Below are positions 25,107 to 33,126 of a stretch of DNA of 64,000 nucleotides, piece after piece. The position numbers and the translations under genes are program-made. The DNA lies in assembly GCF_004804275.1 (NCBI RefSeq), contig NZ_STGI01000004.1, positions 145,605 through 209,604 of the forward strand, read 5' to 3'. The notes beneath the pieces are model-generated. The model ran no database searches, was not told where the DNA came from, and was given only the letters and a program-made list of their open reading frames with translations. This DNA is from Herbaspirillum sp. ST 5-3 (GTDB lineage: Bacteria; Pseudomonadota; Gammaproteobacteria; Burkholderiales; Burkholderiaceae_D). Every line of letters starts with the position of its first letter. Positions within the stretch are counted from its first letter, which is position 1.

Positions 25107-27506
25107 TCACTGTCCGCCGCGGTAGGTCATGTCATCGATATTTCGTTTGTCTGATTCGACATTCCTCGGTTCCGGCGTCCGGTTGCCGAACAAACGGTCC
25201 CAGAAGCTCCTGATCGGATCGACTCCGACGGAGCGCACCGCGTCGCCGCGTGCCGCGTATTCCTCGTACATCCAATCGCCGTCAACCTGGACCACGCCCG
25301 ACGGAACCGCTCTCTGGAACGGCCCCTTGCCACGCAGCGCTTCACGCATGTAGTCGGTCCACACCGGCAGCGCGACCGTGCCGCCGAATTCGCGTCCGCC
25401 GAGCGATCGCGGTTTGTCGTATCCCATCCAGGAAACCGCCACGATGTCGCCGCCATAGCCAGCAAACCAGGCATCCATGGCGTCGTTGGTGGTGCCGGTC
25501 TTGCCGGCAAGGTCGTGCCGCCCCAGCCTCTGGCTGGCCGCGTAGCCGGTGCCGGAATTCACCACATCGCGCAGCATGGTGTCCATGATGAAGGCATTGC
25601 GCTGGTCGAGCACGCGGCCCGATTCGTCGCCGGCAATCGCAGGTTTGCTTTCAACGAGCACCTTGCCTTGCGCATTGACCACCTTGTTGATCAGGTGCGG
25701 TGTTACCTGATAGCCGCCATTGGCAAATACCGAATACGCCGACGCCATCTGCAAGGGCGTGACCGATCCCGTTCCGAGCGTCATGGTCAGGTTGAGCGGG
25801 TGCTTGTCCGCCTCGAAGCCGAACCGCGTGATGTAGTCGCGGGCATAGGCCGGCGTGATCGTTTGCAGGATGCGAATCGAGACCAGGTTCTTCGATTTCT
25901 TCAGGCCGGTGCGCATTGTCACCGGACCGTCATAGCGGCCGTCGTCGTTTTGCGGATCCCATGCTTGCCCGCCGGTTTCCGCGACGTCCACGGAAATGGG
26001 CGCGTCATTGATCACCGTTGCCGGCGAAAAGCCTTTTTCCAGCGCCGCAGAATAGATGAAGGGCTTGATGCTGGAACCGGGCTGGCGCCAGGCCTGGGTG
26101 ACGTGATCAAACTTGTTGAGGGTGAAGTCAAAGCCGCCCACCATGGCGCGGAATGAACCGTCGTTCGCGTTCAGGGACACGAAGGCGGCGGAGACTTCCG
26201 GCAGCTGAGTGATCGACCAGCGCTTTTTCGCATCCCGCGTCACGCGAATCACGGCGCCGGGCTTGATCCGGTTTGCGCCGCGCGACTTCGACAAGGCCGC
26301 TGCCGCGAAGCGCAGCCCTTCCCCGCTGACGTCGACGACCTCGCCGGACAGGGTTTCGGCGCGCACCAGTTTCGGCGATGCGGAAAGCACGACGGCCGAG
26401 CGCAAATCGTCGCTGTCCGGATGCTTCAGCAATGCCTCGTCGATGGCCTGTTCCCGCTCCTCCGCGTCGCCGGGCAGGTCAATGACATCTTCTGGACCGC
26501 GATAGCCGTGGCGACGGTCATATTCGAGGACGCCGCGCCGCACTGCTTCGTAAGCAGCCTGCTGGTCGCTGCTGTTGAGCGTGGTATAGACCGTCAATCC
26601 GGCCGTGTAAATATCGTCCTTGTATTGTTCGTACAGGTATTGCCGCACCAGTTCGGCGGCGTATTCCGCATGCGTCTCGAAACGATAGCCCCTGCCGCGG
26701 ATAAGCAGTTTTTCCTGCGCTGCCTTCTCATACTGGGCTGGCGTGATGTACCCGAGTTCGCGCATGCGCTTGAGGATGTATTGCTGGCGCTGCTTGGCGC
26801 GCGTCGGGTTGACGATCGGATTGGCGCTCGCCGGTGCTTTCGGCAGTCCGGCCAGCATGGCTGCTTCCGCGATACTCAGCTCCTGGACCGATTTGCCGAA
26901 GTAGACACGCGCCGCACTACCGAAGCCGTACGCCCGTTCGCCCAGGTAGATCTGGTTCATGTAAAGCTCGAGGATCTGGTCTTTGCTCAGCTTCTCCTCG
27001 ATCTTGTAGGCCAGGGCAATTTCGGTGAGCTTGCGCGCATAGGTCTTCTGGCGGCTCAGATAAAAGGTGCGCGCCACCTGCATCGTGATGGTCGATGCGC
27101 CCTGCGAACGGCTGTTACCCAGGTTCATGACAAAGGCGCGCAGCGCGCCCTTGAAGTTCACGCCGCCGTGCTCGTAGAATTCGCTGTCCTCGATCGCCAG
27201 CAATGCATGCTTCATGACCGCCGGCATTTCCGCAATGGGAACGAAATCGCGCCGCTCCTCACCGAATTCGCCGATCAGTACCTGGTCGGCGGTGTAGACG
27301 CGCAAGGGAATCTTGGGACGATAATCGGTCAGCGCGTCGAGCGGCGGCAAATTGGGAATCACCACCAGCAGCACATAGCCTGCCACCAGAACGCCCGCGA
27401 GTGCGGCCGCACCAAACAGGATGGCCGTCAACTGCAAAAGACGTACTTTCACTGAGCCCTTCCCCGATTTGGGCCTGGACGGCGGACGTTTTGAACGTCG
27501 AACCAC
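25107..27506 (-). CDS. mrcA: Penicillin-binding protein 1A (bifunctional transglycosylase/transpeptidase)
   Basis: Class A penicillin-binding protein, 799 aa, polymerising and cross-linking peptidoglycan. A short basic cytoplasmic tail and one membrane helix (LLQLTAILFGAAALAGVLV) precede a GT51 transglycosylase domain with catalytic Glu106 in IEDSEFYEHGG. After an OB-like insert, the transpeptidase domain shows SSIKPF (SxxK), SKN and KTGTTNDA. The GTG at 27506 is chosen because GGGAG lies 5 bp before it; a TTG 33 bp upstream lacks a site. It is convergent with the diguanylate cyclase gene, and no competence pilus genes adjoin it, unlike many relatives. Confidence 0.94.
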   Translation of the reverse strand: MVRRSKRPPSRPKSGKGSVKVRLLQLTAILFGAAALAGVLVAGYVLLVVIPNLPPLDALTDYRPKIPLRVYTADQVLIGEFGEERRDFVPIAEMPAVMKHALLAIEDSEFYEHGGVNFKGALRAFVMNLGNSRSQGASTITMQVARTFYLSRQKTYARKLTEIALAYKIEEKLSKDQILELYMNQIYLGERAYGFGSAARVYFGKSVQELSIAEAAMLAGLPKAPASANPIVNPTRAKQRQQYILKRMRELGYITPAQYEKAAQEKLLIRGRGYRFETHAEYAAELVRQYLYEQYKDDIYTAGLTVYTTLNSSDQQAAYEAVRRGVLEYDRRHGYRGPEDVIDLPGDAEEREQAIDEALLKHPDSDDLRSAVVLSASPKLVRAETLSGEVVDVSGEGLRFAAAALSKSRGANRIKPGAVIRVTRDAKKRWSITQLPEVSAAFVSLNANDGSFRAMVGGFDFTLNKFDHVTQAWRQPGSSIKPFIYSAALEKGFSPATVINDAPISVDVAETGGQAWDPQNDDGRYDGPVTMRTGLKKSKNLVSIRILQTITPAYARDYITRFGFEADKHPLNLTMTLGTGSVTPLQMASAYSVFANGGYQVTPHLINKVVNAQGKVLVESKPAIAGDESGRVLDQRNAFIMDTMLRDVVNSGTGYAASQRLGRHDLAGKTGTTNDAMDAWFAGYGGDIVAVSWMGYDKPRSLGGREFGGTVALPVWTDYMREALRGKGPFQRAVPSGVVQVDGDWMYEEYAARGDAVRSVGVDPIRSFWDRLFGNRTPEPRNVESDKRNIDDMTYRGGQ

Positions 27507-27668
27507 TGTCGCTCCCTGTAAAGTCCGGAAAAACCGCAACTTTAACAGCCTGCGAGAGGCATCGGCTTCTTTCTTTCCAATTGTTACGCGAGGTCCTCAG
27601 CCACGTTGCGTTAGCGTTCCTGCAACAAGTTGTGCAGCAATGCATTACGACGAAGACAACACTGCATC

Positions 27669-27698
27669 CCGGCCGCGGAGCACATCCTCCGCGGCCGG
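27669..27698 (-). terminator. Hairpin terminator of the lipoprotein gene
   Basis: A perfect 12-bp GC-rich stem, CCGGCCGCGGAG and CTCCGCGGCCGG, with a 6-nt loop, starting 10 bp past the stop of the leftward lipoprotein gene. The following bases on that strand are only moderately T-rich, so it may act as a terminator or as a 3'-end stabiliser. Confidence 0.65.
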
Positions 27699-27708
27699 AA
27701 CAGCAAGC

Positions 27709-29364
27709 TTACTGCTTGCGCGCGATGAAACCGCCCAGCACAGTCTGTCCGCTGGTCGCGTTCGATAGCGTTATCGTGCCGCCGATTTCCGCCGGCCCCG
27801 CGCCGCTCGTCCCGGTGGTGAGCACCGGTCCGAAGTAGCGTCCGCCGAGTCCGCCCGTCAACGCGCCATTCGTCACCGGTCCGGTCAGGTAGTTGGCCAC
27901 GTTGCTGCCGGCAGCGCCCATGGGAACCGTCGTCGTGAGCGCCACGGGCACGCTCGTGCCGGCGGCATCCCAGGTAATCGGATTCTGGATCGTCACGGTT
28001 GTCTGGCGCGTCGCGAAGTTCACGCTGACCACTACCGTCCCCCGGAACACAGCAGGTTCGTCGGTCCCGTTCGGTGTATACCAGCCGTAGGCAAAGCCGG
28101 AATAGCTTGCAGTTCCACTGGTCGGCACTGCCGTCGGATTGGTCACATCGCCATAGGCCACCATGCCGCGGCGATTCTTGTTGTGTTCATTCCCGGCCTT
28201 CGCCCACTCCTCGATAATGACGGTGTCCTGCGTGAGCCATGCAGCGAGGTTGCCATACTGCAGACCCCAGTTGTCCAGGCTGCGATAACCCTTCGAGCCC
28301 GGGAACGGCACGCCGATGCCGTCGCCGCCCGGCAGGATGGTCGGGTTGCCATTGGCATCCGGAAGACCGTTGCCGGCGTGGATGTCGCCATCTTCATGGA
28401 CGCGCGACACCGAGGCGAGGTCAGGCATGTTGCCGCCGGTGCGCCAGTCGCCCGCCGAATAATGCACGCCGCTGGTTTCCGTCGTGGGGCATGGCACGAG
28501 GTCCGGCGGGCAGCGCGATGGTGCGCTGCGCGGGAAATAGCGGTTGTTGGCGTAGTCAACCTGGGTTCCCGCCGTGCCTTTTGAGGCGTAATCGTAGAAG
28601 CTGAGATCAGAGCTTGCGGGAAGCGATGCAGAAGACAGCGCACCGCCTGCCGTCAGCACAGTCCTGCCCTGCGTAGTCGAAAAAGTGTCGATGATAGGCG
28701 GCCGCTCCGTCTTGCCATCCCATGAAAGACCCAGCTTGCTCAACAAGACAGCAGAACTGCTGACGGTGCCGTTACTGTCTTTCGCCAGCCGGATTTCGGC
28801 CGTGCCGCCGGAAGCGAGCGCGAGTCCGAACGCGCCGGTCATGGTCGGATTCTTCGCTGCCAGGTCACTCGTGGATACGCCATAGGCTTCCACGCCGGAG
28901 CTGGTGAGCGCAATGCCGTTCTCGACGCGAATGATGCTGCTTCCGCTGCACTGATACCCGGCGCCGTCGGCGCAGATCATGGTCATTTGCGTCCCGGAGG
29001 GGACAGGTGCCGGTGTCGCACCGCTTGTACCGCCATCTGCCGGCGGAGGCGTGGTCGGCGTCGTTGGCGTTGAAGGATCGGTCGGTGTGGTCGAGCCGGT
29101 TTTCGAAGGATCGGTCGGTGTAGTGGCACCGGGTGTTTGACTGCCGGATGATGGATTCGTGGTCACCGTGGATGCGCCGTCGCTTCCGCCGCCGCATGCA
29201 CTCAGGAGACTTGCAGCGATCAAGGCCGCGCAGAGAGGCCGAACATAAAGTCGCGTCTGTCGAGCACGCATGCGCGACAGTTTGGATGTCCCATTGCGCA
29301 CGCGGCGCGTTGCGGATGTGCCGTGCGGCACGCTATCGATGTTCACATTAATGGATTCCAGCAT
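27709..29364 (-). CDS. Putative surface lipoprotein with TbpB-like C-terminal barrel
   Basis: Secreted lipoprotein, 551 aa. The signal segment CAALIAASLLSAC ends in a lipobox (LSAC) followed by GGGSDG, so the mature protein starts at Cys and is lipid-anchored. A Thr/Pro/Ser-rich tether (TTPTDPS-type repeats) follows. The C-terminal third has beta-strand-rich segments ending GGTITLSNATSGQTVLGGFI, resembling the handle and barrel of TbpB/HpuA-like surface lipoproteins. That assignment is from pattern only. GGAAGGG precedes the ATG at 29364; an internal ATG at 29271 would give a normal-length signal peptide but lacks a good site. Function unknown. Confidence 0.75.
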   Translation of the reverse strand: MLESINVNIDSVPHGTSATRRVRNGTSKLSRMRARQTRLYVRPLCAALIAASLLSACGGGSDGASTVTTNPSSGSQTPGATTPTDPSKTGSTTPTDPSTPTTPTTPPPADGGTSGATPAPVPSGTQMTMICADGAGYQCSGSSIIRVENGIALTSSGVEAYGVSTSDLAAKNPTMTGAFGLALASGGTAEIRLAKDSNGTVSSSAVLLSKLGLSWDGKTERPPIIDTFSTTQGRTVLTAGGALSSASLPASSDLSFYDYASKGTAGTQVDYANNRYFPRSAPSRCPPDLVPCPTTETSGVHYSAGDWRTGGNMPDLASVSRVHEDGDIHAGNGLPDANGNPTILPGGDGIGVPFPGSKGYRSLDNWGLQYGNLAAWLTQDTVIIEEWAKAGNEHNKNRRGMVAYGDVTNPTAVPTSGTASYSGFAYGWYTPNGTDEPAVFRGTVVVSVNFATRQTTVTIQNPITWDAAGTSVPVALTTTVPMGAAGSNVANYLTGPVTNGALTGGLGGRYFGPVLTTGTSGAGPAEIGGTITLSNATSGQTVLGGFIARKQ

Positions 29365-29783
29365 TGGCAAATACCCTTCCAAAATCAAGCAGGCGTGTTG
29401 CGGATCGCGTCGAGAGAGACGACCGCGAATGGGATTGCGTCCGGCTGCATGCAGGCGGAAACAAGATGGTGATTCAGTGGTGATTCAGTGACGATGCGAA
29501 TGGCGAACGAAACGGATCTGCCAGTACGACCAATGGCCGATCCACTGCGTAGCTTTACCTGTCGACATCATTGAGCCGATCTCGACGGATTGCTCATTAG
29601 TCATCAGGTTTAAGGATTCTGTTTCAGACAGAAGTGCATTGTTTTGCGCGAACTCAATCGGCGGGACTCACATTTTGTATCGTTGTGTAACACATACAGA
29701 ATTGATTGTCCGGACCGGCATTCACCGATCCGGCGCAGGCAACTGTCAGAGCAGAAATGTCGTCGCCTCTACAGTTGCGGCAA
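29365..29783. other. Long intergenic region with an 11-bp tandem repeat
   Basis: This 419-bp region holds no convincing gene. Upstream of the lipoprotein gene there are two exact tandem copies of TGGTGATTCAG (29467-29488). A direct repeat with an 11-bp period places both copies on one helix face, as for OmpR-type sites. The remainder shows no clear terminator for the gene ending at 29784. Confidence 0.4.
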
Positions 29784-30110
29784 TTAATGCAGCTGTTGCT
29801 TGAGAGTGGAAATGGCCTTGCGCGCTTGCCGCACGGCGTTCTGCACTTGCTCGTCGACATAGCCGCCTTGCGAACATGCCTGGATGGCGCGATCGCCGAT
29901 TTTTTCCATCTTGGTCACGCATTGGCGAATCTGTTCTTCGTCCTGCTGCTGTTCGGCGACCTGCACCGCGTGATCGGATTCCTGCTCCAGTTCATTCAGG
30001 CATGTGCGCAGACGATCGGGCACATCCTTGCTCATCTCGCACATTTGTGCGGCGGCATCGACACATTGTTCAACCTGGGAAAAACGTTCTCGGATCTGTT
30101 GCATCTGCAT
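29784..30110 (-). CDS. Small Cys-containing helical protein
   Basis: A 108-aa hydrophilic, strongly helical protein with five cysteines, in CVDAAAQMC, TC, QCV and QAC contexts, and many Gln/Glu heptad-like positions. No signal peptide or known domain is recognised. The spacing of cysteines in amphipathic helices suggests a four-helix bundle, possibly metal- or disulfide-stabilised. ATG 30110 is set by AAAGGAAA upstream. It is divergent from a hemerythrin-domain gene. The other strand is open too, but lacks a ribosome-binding site and reads as an unlikely protein. Confidence 0.62.
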   Translation of the reverse strand: MQMQQIRERFSQVEQCVDAAAQMCEMSKDVPDRLRTCLNELEQESDHAVQVAEQQQDEEQIRQCVTKMEKIGDRAIQACSQGGYVDEQVQNAVRQARKAISTLKQQLH

Positions 30111-30374
30111 GGGATTTCCTTTCTGAAGCAAACTCGGGATAACAACTGGATGTATTTTGGTTATCGTCCATGCGGATAGTTCCGCGCGGGTTCCGGGCGA
30201 ATCGCCCGCATGCCTGCTGTAATTTGTACATGGCAGTGTAAGGATGCCGCGGCAACACCATGCGAAGGCCATGGCCTTGCGCAGTGCATTACGACGGCGG
30301 AACGCAGGTATGGCATTTGCTACCGTTCTGCATTCGCGCGTGCATCCCGCACCCCTTCGATCGAGGAAGCCATA

Positions 30375-30983
30375 ATGAATTCAATCAAGAATACCGTGAC
30401 GAATACGCTCTCGCCGACCATTACCAATATGATCCGCATGGATCACACCCATGTACTGGAGGCGTTTCATCAGTACGAAATCGATTCGAGCCCGCAAACA
30501 AAGAAAGCCCTGGTGAACACCGCGTGCCTCGCCCTGGAGATTCACTCGCAACTCGAGGAAGAAATCTTCTATCCGGTCATGCGCATGCTTGCCGCCGACA
30601 CGGCGACCGTGAACAAGAGCATTCCCGAGCACAATGAAATGCGCCGCCTGATTGGCGAACTGCGCGCGATGGAACCGACCAACCCGCTTTACGACCAGAC
30701 CTTCATGCAACTCATGCGCGACGTCATGCATCATGTGGCCGATGAGGAAACCACGTTGTTGCCGGATGCGGAAAGACTGCTGTCCGACCGGCTGGGAGAA
30801 CTCGGCGCGCAGATGACCAAGCGCCGGCTGCAACTCGCTGCACCGCGTGCCCGCGAAATCGCCGTCAATACCATCCGAGGATTTCCGACCAGTTCGATGC
30901 TGGTCGCCGCCGGCGCACTACTCGCGGGAACGTATTTCGCGAAACGCGCGTTTGAAGGCCAGTCGCGGCATCGCCGCACCTGA
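30375..30983 (+). CDS. Hemerythrin HHE-domain protein with C-terminal hydrophobic segment
   Basis: Non-haem di-iron HHE-domain protein, 202 aa. Iron-ligand candidates are His24 and His26 in MDHTHVLEAF, then HSQLEEEIFYP, PEHNEMR and HHVADEETTLLP, the usual H-HxxxE-H-HxxxE pattern. The C-terminal PTSSMLVAAGALLAGTYFA is a hydrophobic segment that may anchor the protein in the membrane. The start is set by GAGGAA. Likely roles are oxygen, NO or iron-related stress sensing or protection. It is one of three hemerythrins in the window. Confidence 0.88.
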   Translation: MNSIKNTVTNTLSPTITNMIRMDHTHVLEAFHQYEIDSSPQTKKALVNTACLALEIHSQLEEEIFYPVMRMLAADTATVNKSIPEHNEMRRLIGELRAMEPTNPLYDQTFMQLMRDVMHHVADEETTLLPDAERLLSDRLGELGAQMTKRRLQLAAPRAREIAVNTIRGFPTSSMLVAAGALLAGTYFAKRAFEGQSRHRRT

Positions 30984-31089
30984 TTGAAAACAGCATGTCG
31001 TCTTTCCGGAGGAATACGATAGAAACAGGCGCAGGGTGCACCACGCATCCTGCGAGGGCCTATTGCAGTCGTTCATCGTGAACCATCCT

Positions 31090-31962
31090 ATGCGAATACC
31101 CGGCCTCCGCGGTTTGAGTCCGCTTGCCCTGCTGAAGGAGGCAGTCGCGGATTTTTTCGCCGACGACATGACGACCTACGCCTCCGCACTGTCCTACCAG
31201 GTTCTGTTTTCGATTTTCCCGTTCATCATTTTCCTGATCGCGCTGCTCGGCTTTTTCAATCTCTCCGATTTTTTCGATTGGTTGCGGCAACGCGCACAAG
31301 TTGTGCTCCCTCAAAGCGCAATGCAACCGGTCAACGAGGTCATCGACGACCTGCAGCAGCAAAAGGGCGGCCTGCTCTCCTTCGGCGTGATTGTCTCTCT
31401 TTGGACCGCGTCGTCCGCGGTGCGCGCCACGATGCATGCGTTGAACATCGCCTATGACGTGCAGGAAGGCCGGCCCGCATGGAAGCTGTATCCGCTTTCC
31501 ATTTTGTATACGCTCGGCATCGCCGCAATGATGATTCTCGCTGCAGCCATGATGGTCGTCGGCCCGCAGGCAGTCGATTGGATTGCGCAGCAATTCGGCG
31601 CACAGCAGTTATTCGTGATCTTGTGGACGTGGCTGCGCTGGCCGGTTGCCCTGTTCCTGCTGATGCTGGCAGCGGCGGTGGTCTATTACGTCGCGCCGGA
31701 CGTGGAGCAGGAATTCCGCTTCATCACGCCAGGCGCAGTGCTTGCGGTGCTTGTCTGGATCGTCGCTTCGCTCGCGTTCAACTATTACGTAGGCAATTTC
31801 GGAAATTACAGCGCGACCTATGGCGGTATTGGCGCCATCATCGTGCTGCTCTTGTACTTCTTCATTTCTGCAGCGGTAATGTTGTTCGGCGCGGAGATCA
31901 ATGCCGTGATTGAACATCATTCTCCTGCCGGGAAAAAGCCCGGCGAGAAGAAATTGCATTAG
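31090..31962 (+). CDS. YihY/BrkB-family inner-membrane protein
   Basis: Polytopic membrane protein of the YihY (BrkB, once called RNase BN) family, 290 aa, with about six helices. Family segments seen are TTYASALSYQVLFSIFPF, SLWTASSAVRATMHALN and YGGIGAIIVLLLYFFISAAV, ending in a Lys-rich tail. The molecular role of the family is unknown. ATG 31090 gives a natural family N-terminus (RGLSPLALLKEAV); an upstream GTG at 31036 is also possible. The stop overlaps the end of the convergent hemerythrin gene by 4 bp. Confidence 0.85.
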   Translation: MRIPGLRGLSPLALLKEAVADFFADDMTTYASALSYQVLFSIFPFIIFLIALLGFFNLSDFFDWLRQRAQVVLPQSAMQPVNEVIDDLQQQKGGLLSFGVIVSLWTASSAVRATMHALNIAYDVQEGRPAWKLYPLSILYTLGIAAMMILAAAMMVVGPQAVDWIAQQFGAQQLFVILWTWLRWPVALFLLMLAAAVVYYVAPDVEQEFRFITPGAVLAVLVWIVASLAFNYYVGNFGNYSATYGGIGAIIVLLLYFFISAAVMLFGAEINAVIEHHSPAGKKPGEKKLH

Positions 31963-32360
31963 GGCGTGTTGCGTGTTGCCTCGGCCAGCGCCTTGTCGGA
32001 TTTGCCGATGTGGTTAATCAGCCAATCGCGCAGGAAATGCAACACCTGGATCGACAGAGTCGCGGCCCCGCTCTCGAACTTGTCCTGCAAGTCCATGACC
32101 TGCTGCAGGAGCTTCTCGTGTTCATGCAGATGCGCTGCGCGCCCGGCATAGCCGATCCGCTGCATCAAGTCTTCCTCGCGCCGGAAATGTTCCCTCGTGT
32201 AGGTGATCAGGTTATTCAGCACCTTTCCCAGCACGTCCTTGCCTTTTCCTTCCTGCATGACTTCATGCAGGCGATTGACCATGTCGATCAGCTTCTGATG
32301 GTCGCCGTCGATGAAGGTGTTTCCGACCGCGAGATCGTTCGACCATGTGAGATATGTCAT
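31959..32360 (-). CDS. Bacteriohemerythrin
   Basis: Single-domain bacteriohemerythrin, 133 aa, with a di-iron site that binds oxygen reversibly. Ligand pattern: His in DGDHQKLIDMVN, HFRREE, HLHEHEKLL and the terminal INHIGKSDK. ATG 32360 is set by GGGAGAAG. A one-mismatch FNR-like site lies 157 bp upstream, fitting control by oxygen. It is convergent with the BrkB-family gene. Confidence 0.92.
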   Translation of the reverse strand: MTYLTWSNDLAVGNTFIDGDHQKLIDMVNRLHEVMQEGKGKDVLGKVLNNLITYTREHFRREEDLMQRIGYAGRAAHLHEHEKLLQQVMDLQDKFESGAATLSIQVLHFLRDWLINHIGKSDKALAEATRNTP

Positions 32361-32664
32361 TTTTCTTCTCCCTCGTAGATGACAGATGTGTTTACGTCCG
32401 TGCAATGCCTGTATTCGAATGACTCGCGACGGTCGCTACGCAGACGAGGACATCGCCGTCTTGTTTCCCGCCATTCAGCAACCCCGGATTCTCGCAAGAG
32501 CCGAGTACCGCGGAACATGATGTATATCAAGCAAACTTGCACAAACGGAAAACGATGTGCCAACGAGGAAATACCCGCCAACTATCGATTTGATTGCGCG
32601 GATCCCGCCCCTGGTCGGATGATTCTCAAAAACAGGATTTGATTGCGATTTCGAGGGCGGGTCG
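32361..32664. other. Intergenic region with one FNR-like site
   Basis: No supported gene lies in this 304-bp stretch upstream of the bacteriohemerythrin gene. Short open frames here lack ribosome-binding sites and have unlikely composition. The notable element is the FNR-like palindrome at 32517-32530. Confidence 0.5.
32517..32530. promoter_or_regulatory. FNR/ANR-like box ATGAT-GTAT-ATCAA
   Basis: Matches TTGAT-N4-ATCAA with one mismatch (first base). It lies in the region upstream of the bacteriohemerythrin gene. No good -10 hexamer is visible at the canonical distance in either direction, so it is weaker than the boxes at 37854 and 59061. Confidence 0.4.
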
Positions 32665-32817
32665 ATGACGCATATGAACGGGAATCAAGCGGCACAGGAG
32701 CCGACGCTGCCGCAGGAAGCTATGGGTGCGCTGGATCGGATATTTCCGCCGCCGGACACCCCGCGTATGTTTGAAATGATTCGAGATCAGGCGAGAAGTG
32801 CGTCGACCATTGTGTAG
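32665..32817 (+). CDS. Possible 50-aa small protein
   Basis: An open frame of 50 codons from ATG 32665 (MTHMNGNQAAQEP) with GAGGGC 6 bp upstream. It ends inside the convergent small gene at 32787-33038, overlapping it by 31 bp. The composition is plausible (acidic, Pro-rich) but there is no recognised domain, and it may be chance. Confidence 0.25.
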   Translation: MTHMNGNQAAQEPTLPQEAMGALDRIFPPPDTPRMFEMIRDQARSASTIV

Positions 32818-33038
32818 CCTTTGACGAAGCCGGCTTCGACCGCCGCGTCTCGGCTCGGGTAATCGGCATCGTCCCCGGACTCTGCGCTCAGTTCGCTTTC
32901 AGAGCTTGCATCTTCACCCGGCTGCGTCACTCGCACCGTGTAGTCCCAGCGCGATGCCTTGTCATCGCGCGGCAACGCGGTCACGTGCACTTCCATCCCC
33001 TTGTACGATTCGGTGTGCCAATCCTGTCCGTTTTCCAT
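32787..33038 (-). CDS. Small acidic hypothetical protein
   Basis: An 83-aa protein with no recognised named function. It begins MENGQDWHTESYKG and reads as a compact alpha/beta domain with an acidic Ser-rich middle (EDASSESELSAES). AGGGTGG is placed before the ATG at 33038. It lies downstream of the acetoacetyl-CoA synthetase gene but is separated from it by a strong hairpin, so it is probably an independent gene. Confidence 0.6.
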   Translation of the reverse strand: MENGQDWHTESYKGMEVHVTALPRDDKASRWDYTVRVTQPGEDASSESELSAESGDDADYPSRDAAVEAGFVKGYTMVDALLA

Positions 33039-33085
33039 GCTGTCCACCCTGATGTTGATCTACGGACATCGTACTTCCGGCGAGG

Positions 33086-33116
33086 AACCGGGCCTTGAGA
33101 TTGCTCAGGCCCGGTT
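33086..33116 (-). terminator. Hairpin after acetoacetyl-CoA synthetase gene
   Basis: A strong stem AACCGGGCC-T-TGAG / CTCA-GGCCCGGTT with one bulged base and a 4-nt loop, 10 bp past the synthetase stop. It is not followed by a long T-run on either strand, so termination is likely but not certain. Confidence 0.6.
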
Positions 33117-33126
33117 GTCCCGAGTG

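Noticed and set aside
29706-30179. 157-codon plus-strand frame over the small Cys protein gene
   Set aside because: No ribosome-binding site, Leu-rich improbable composition, while the minus strand has a good start site and coherent helical protein.
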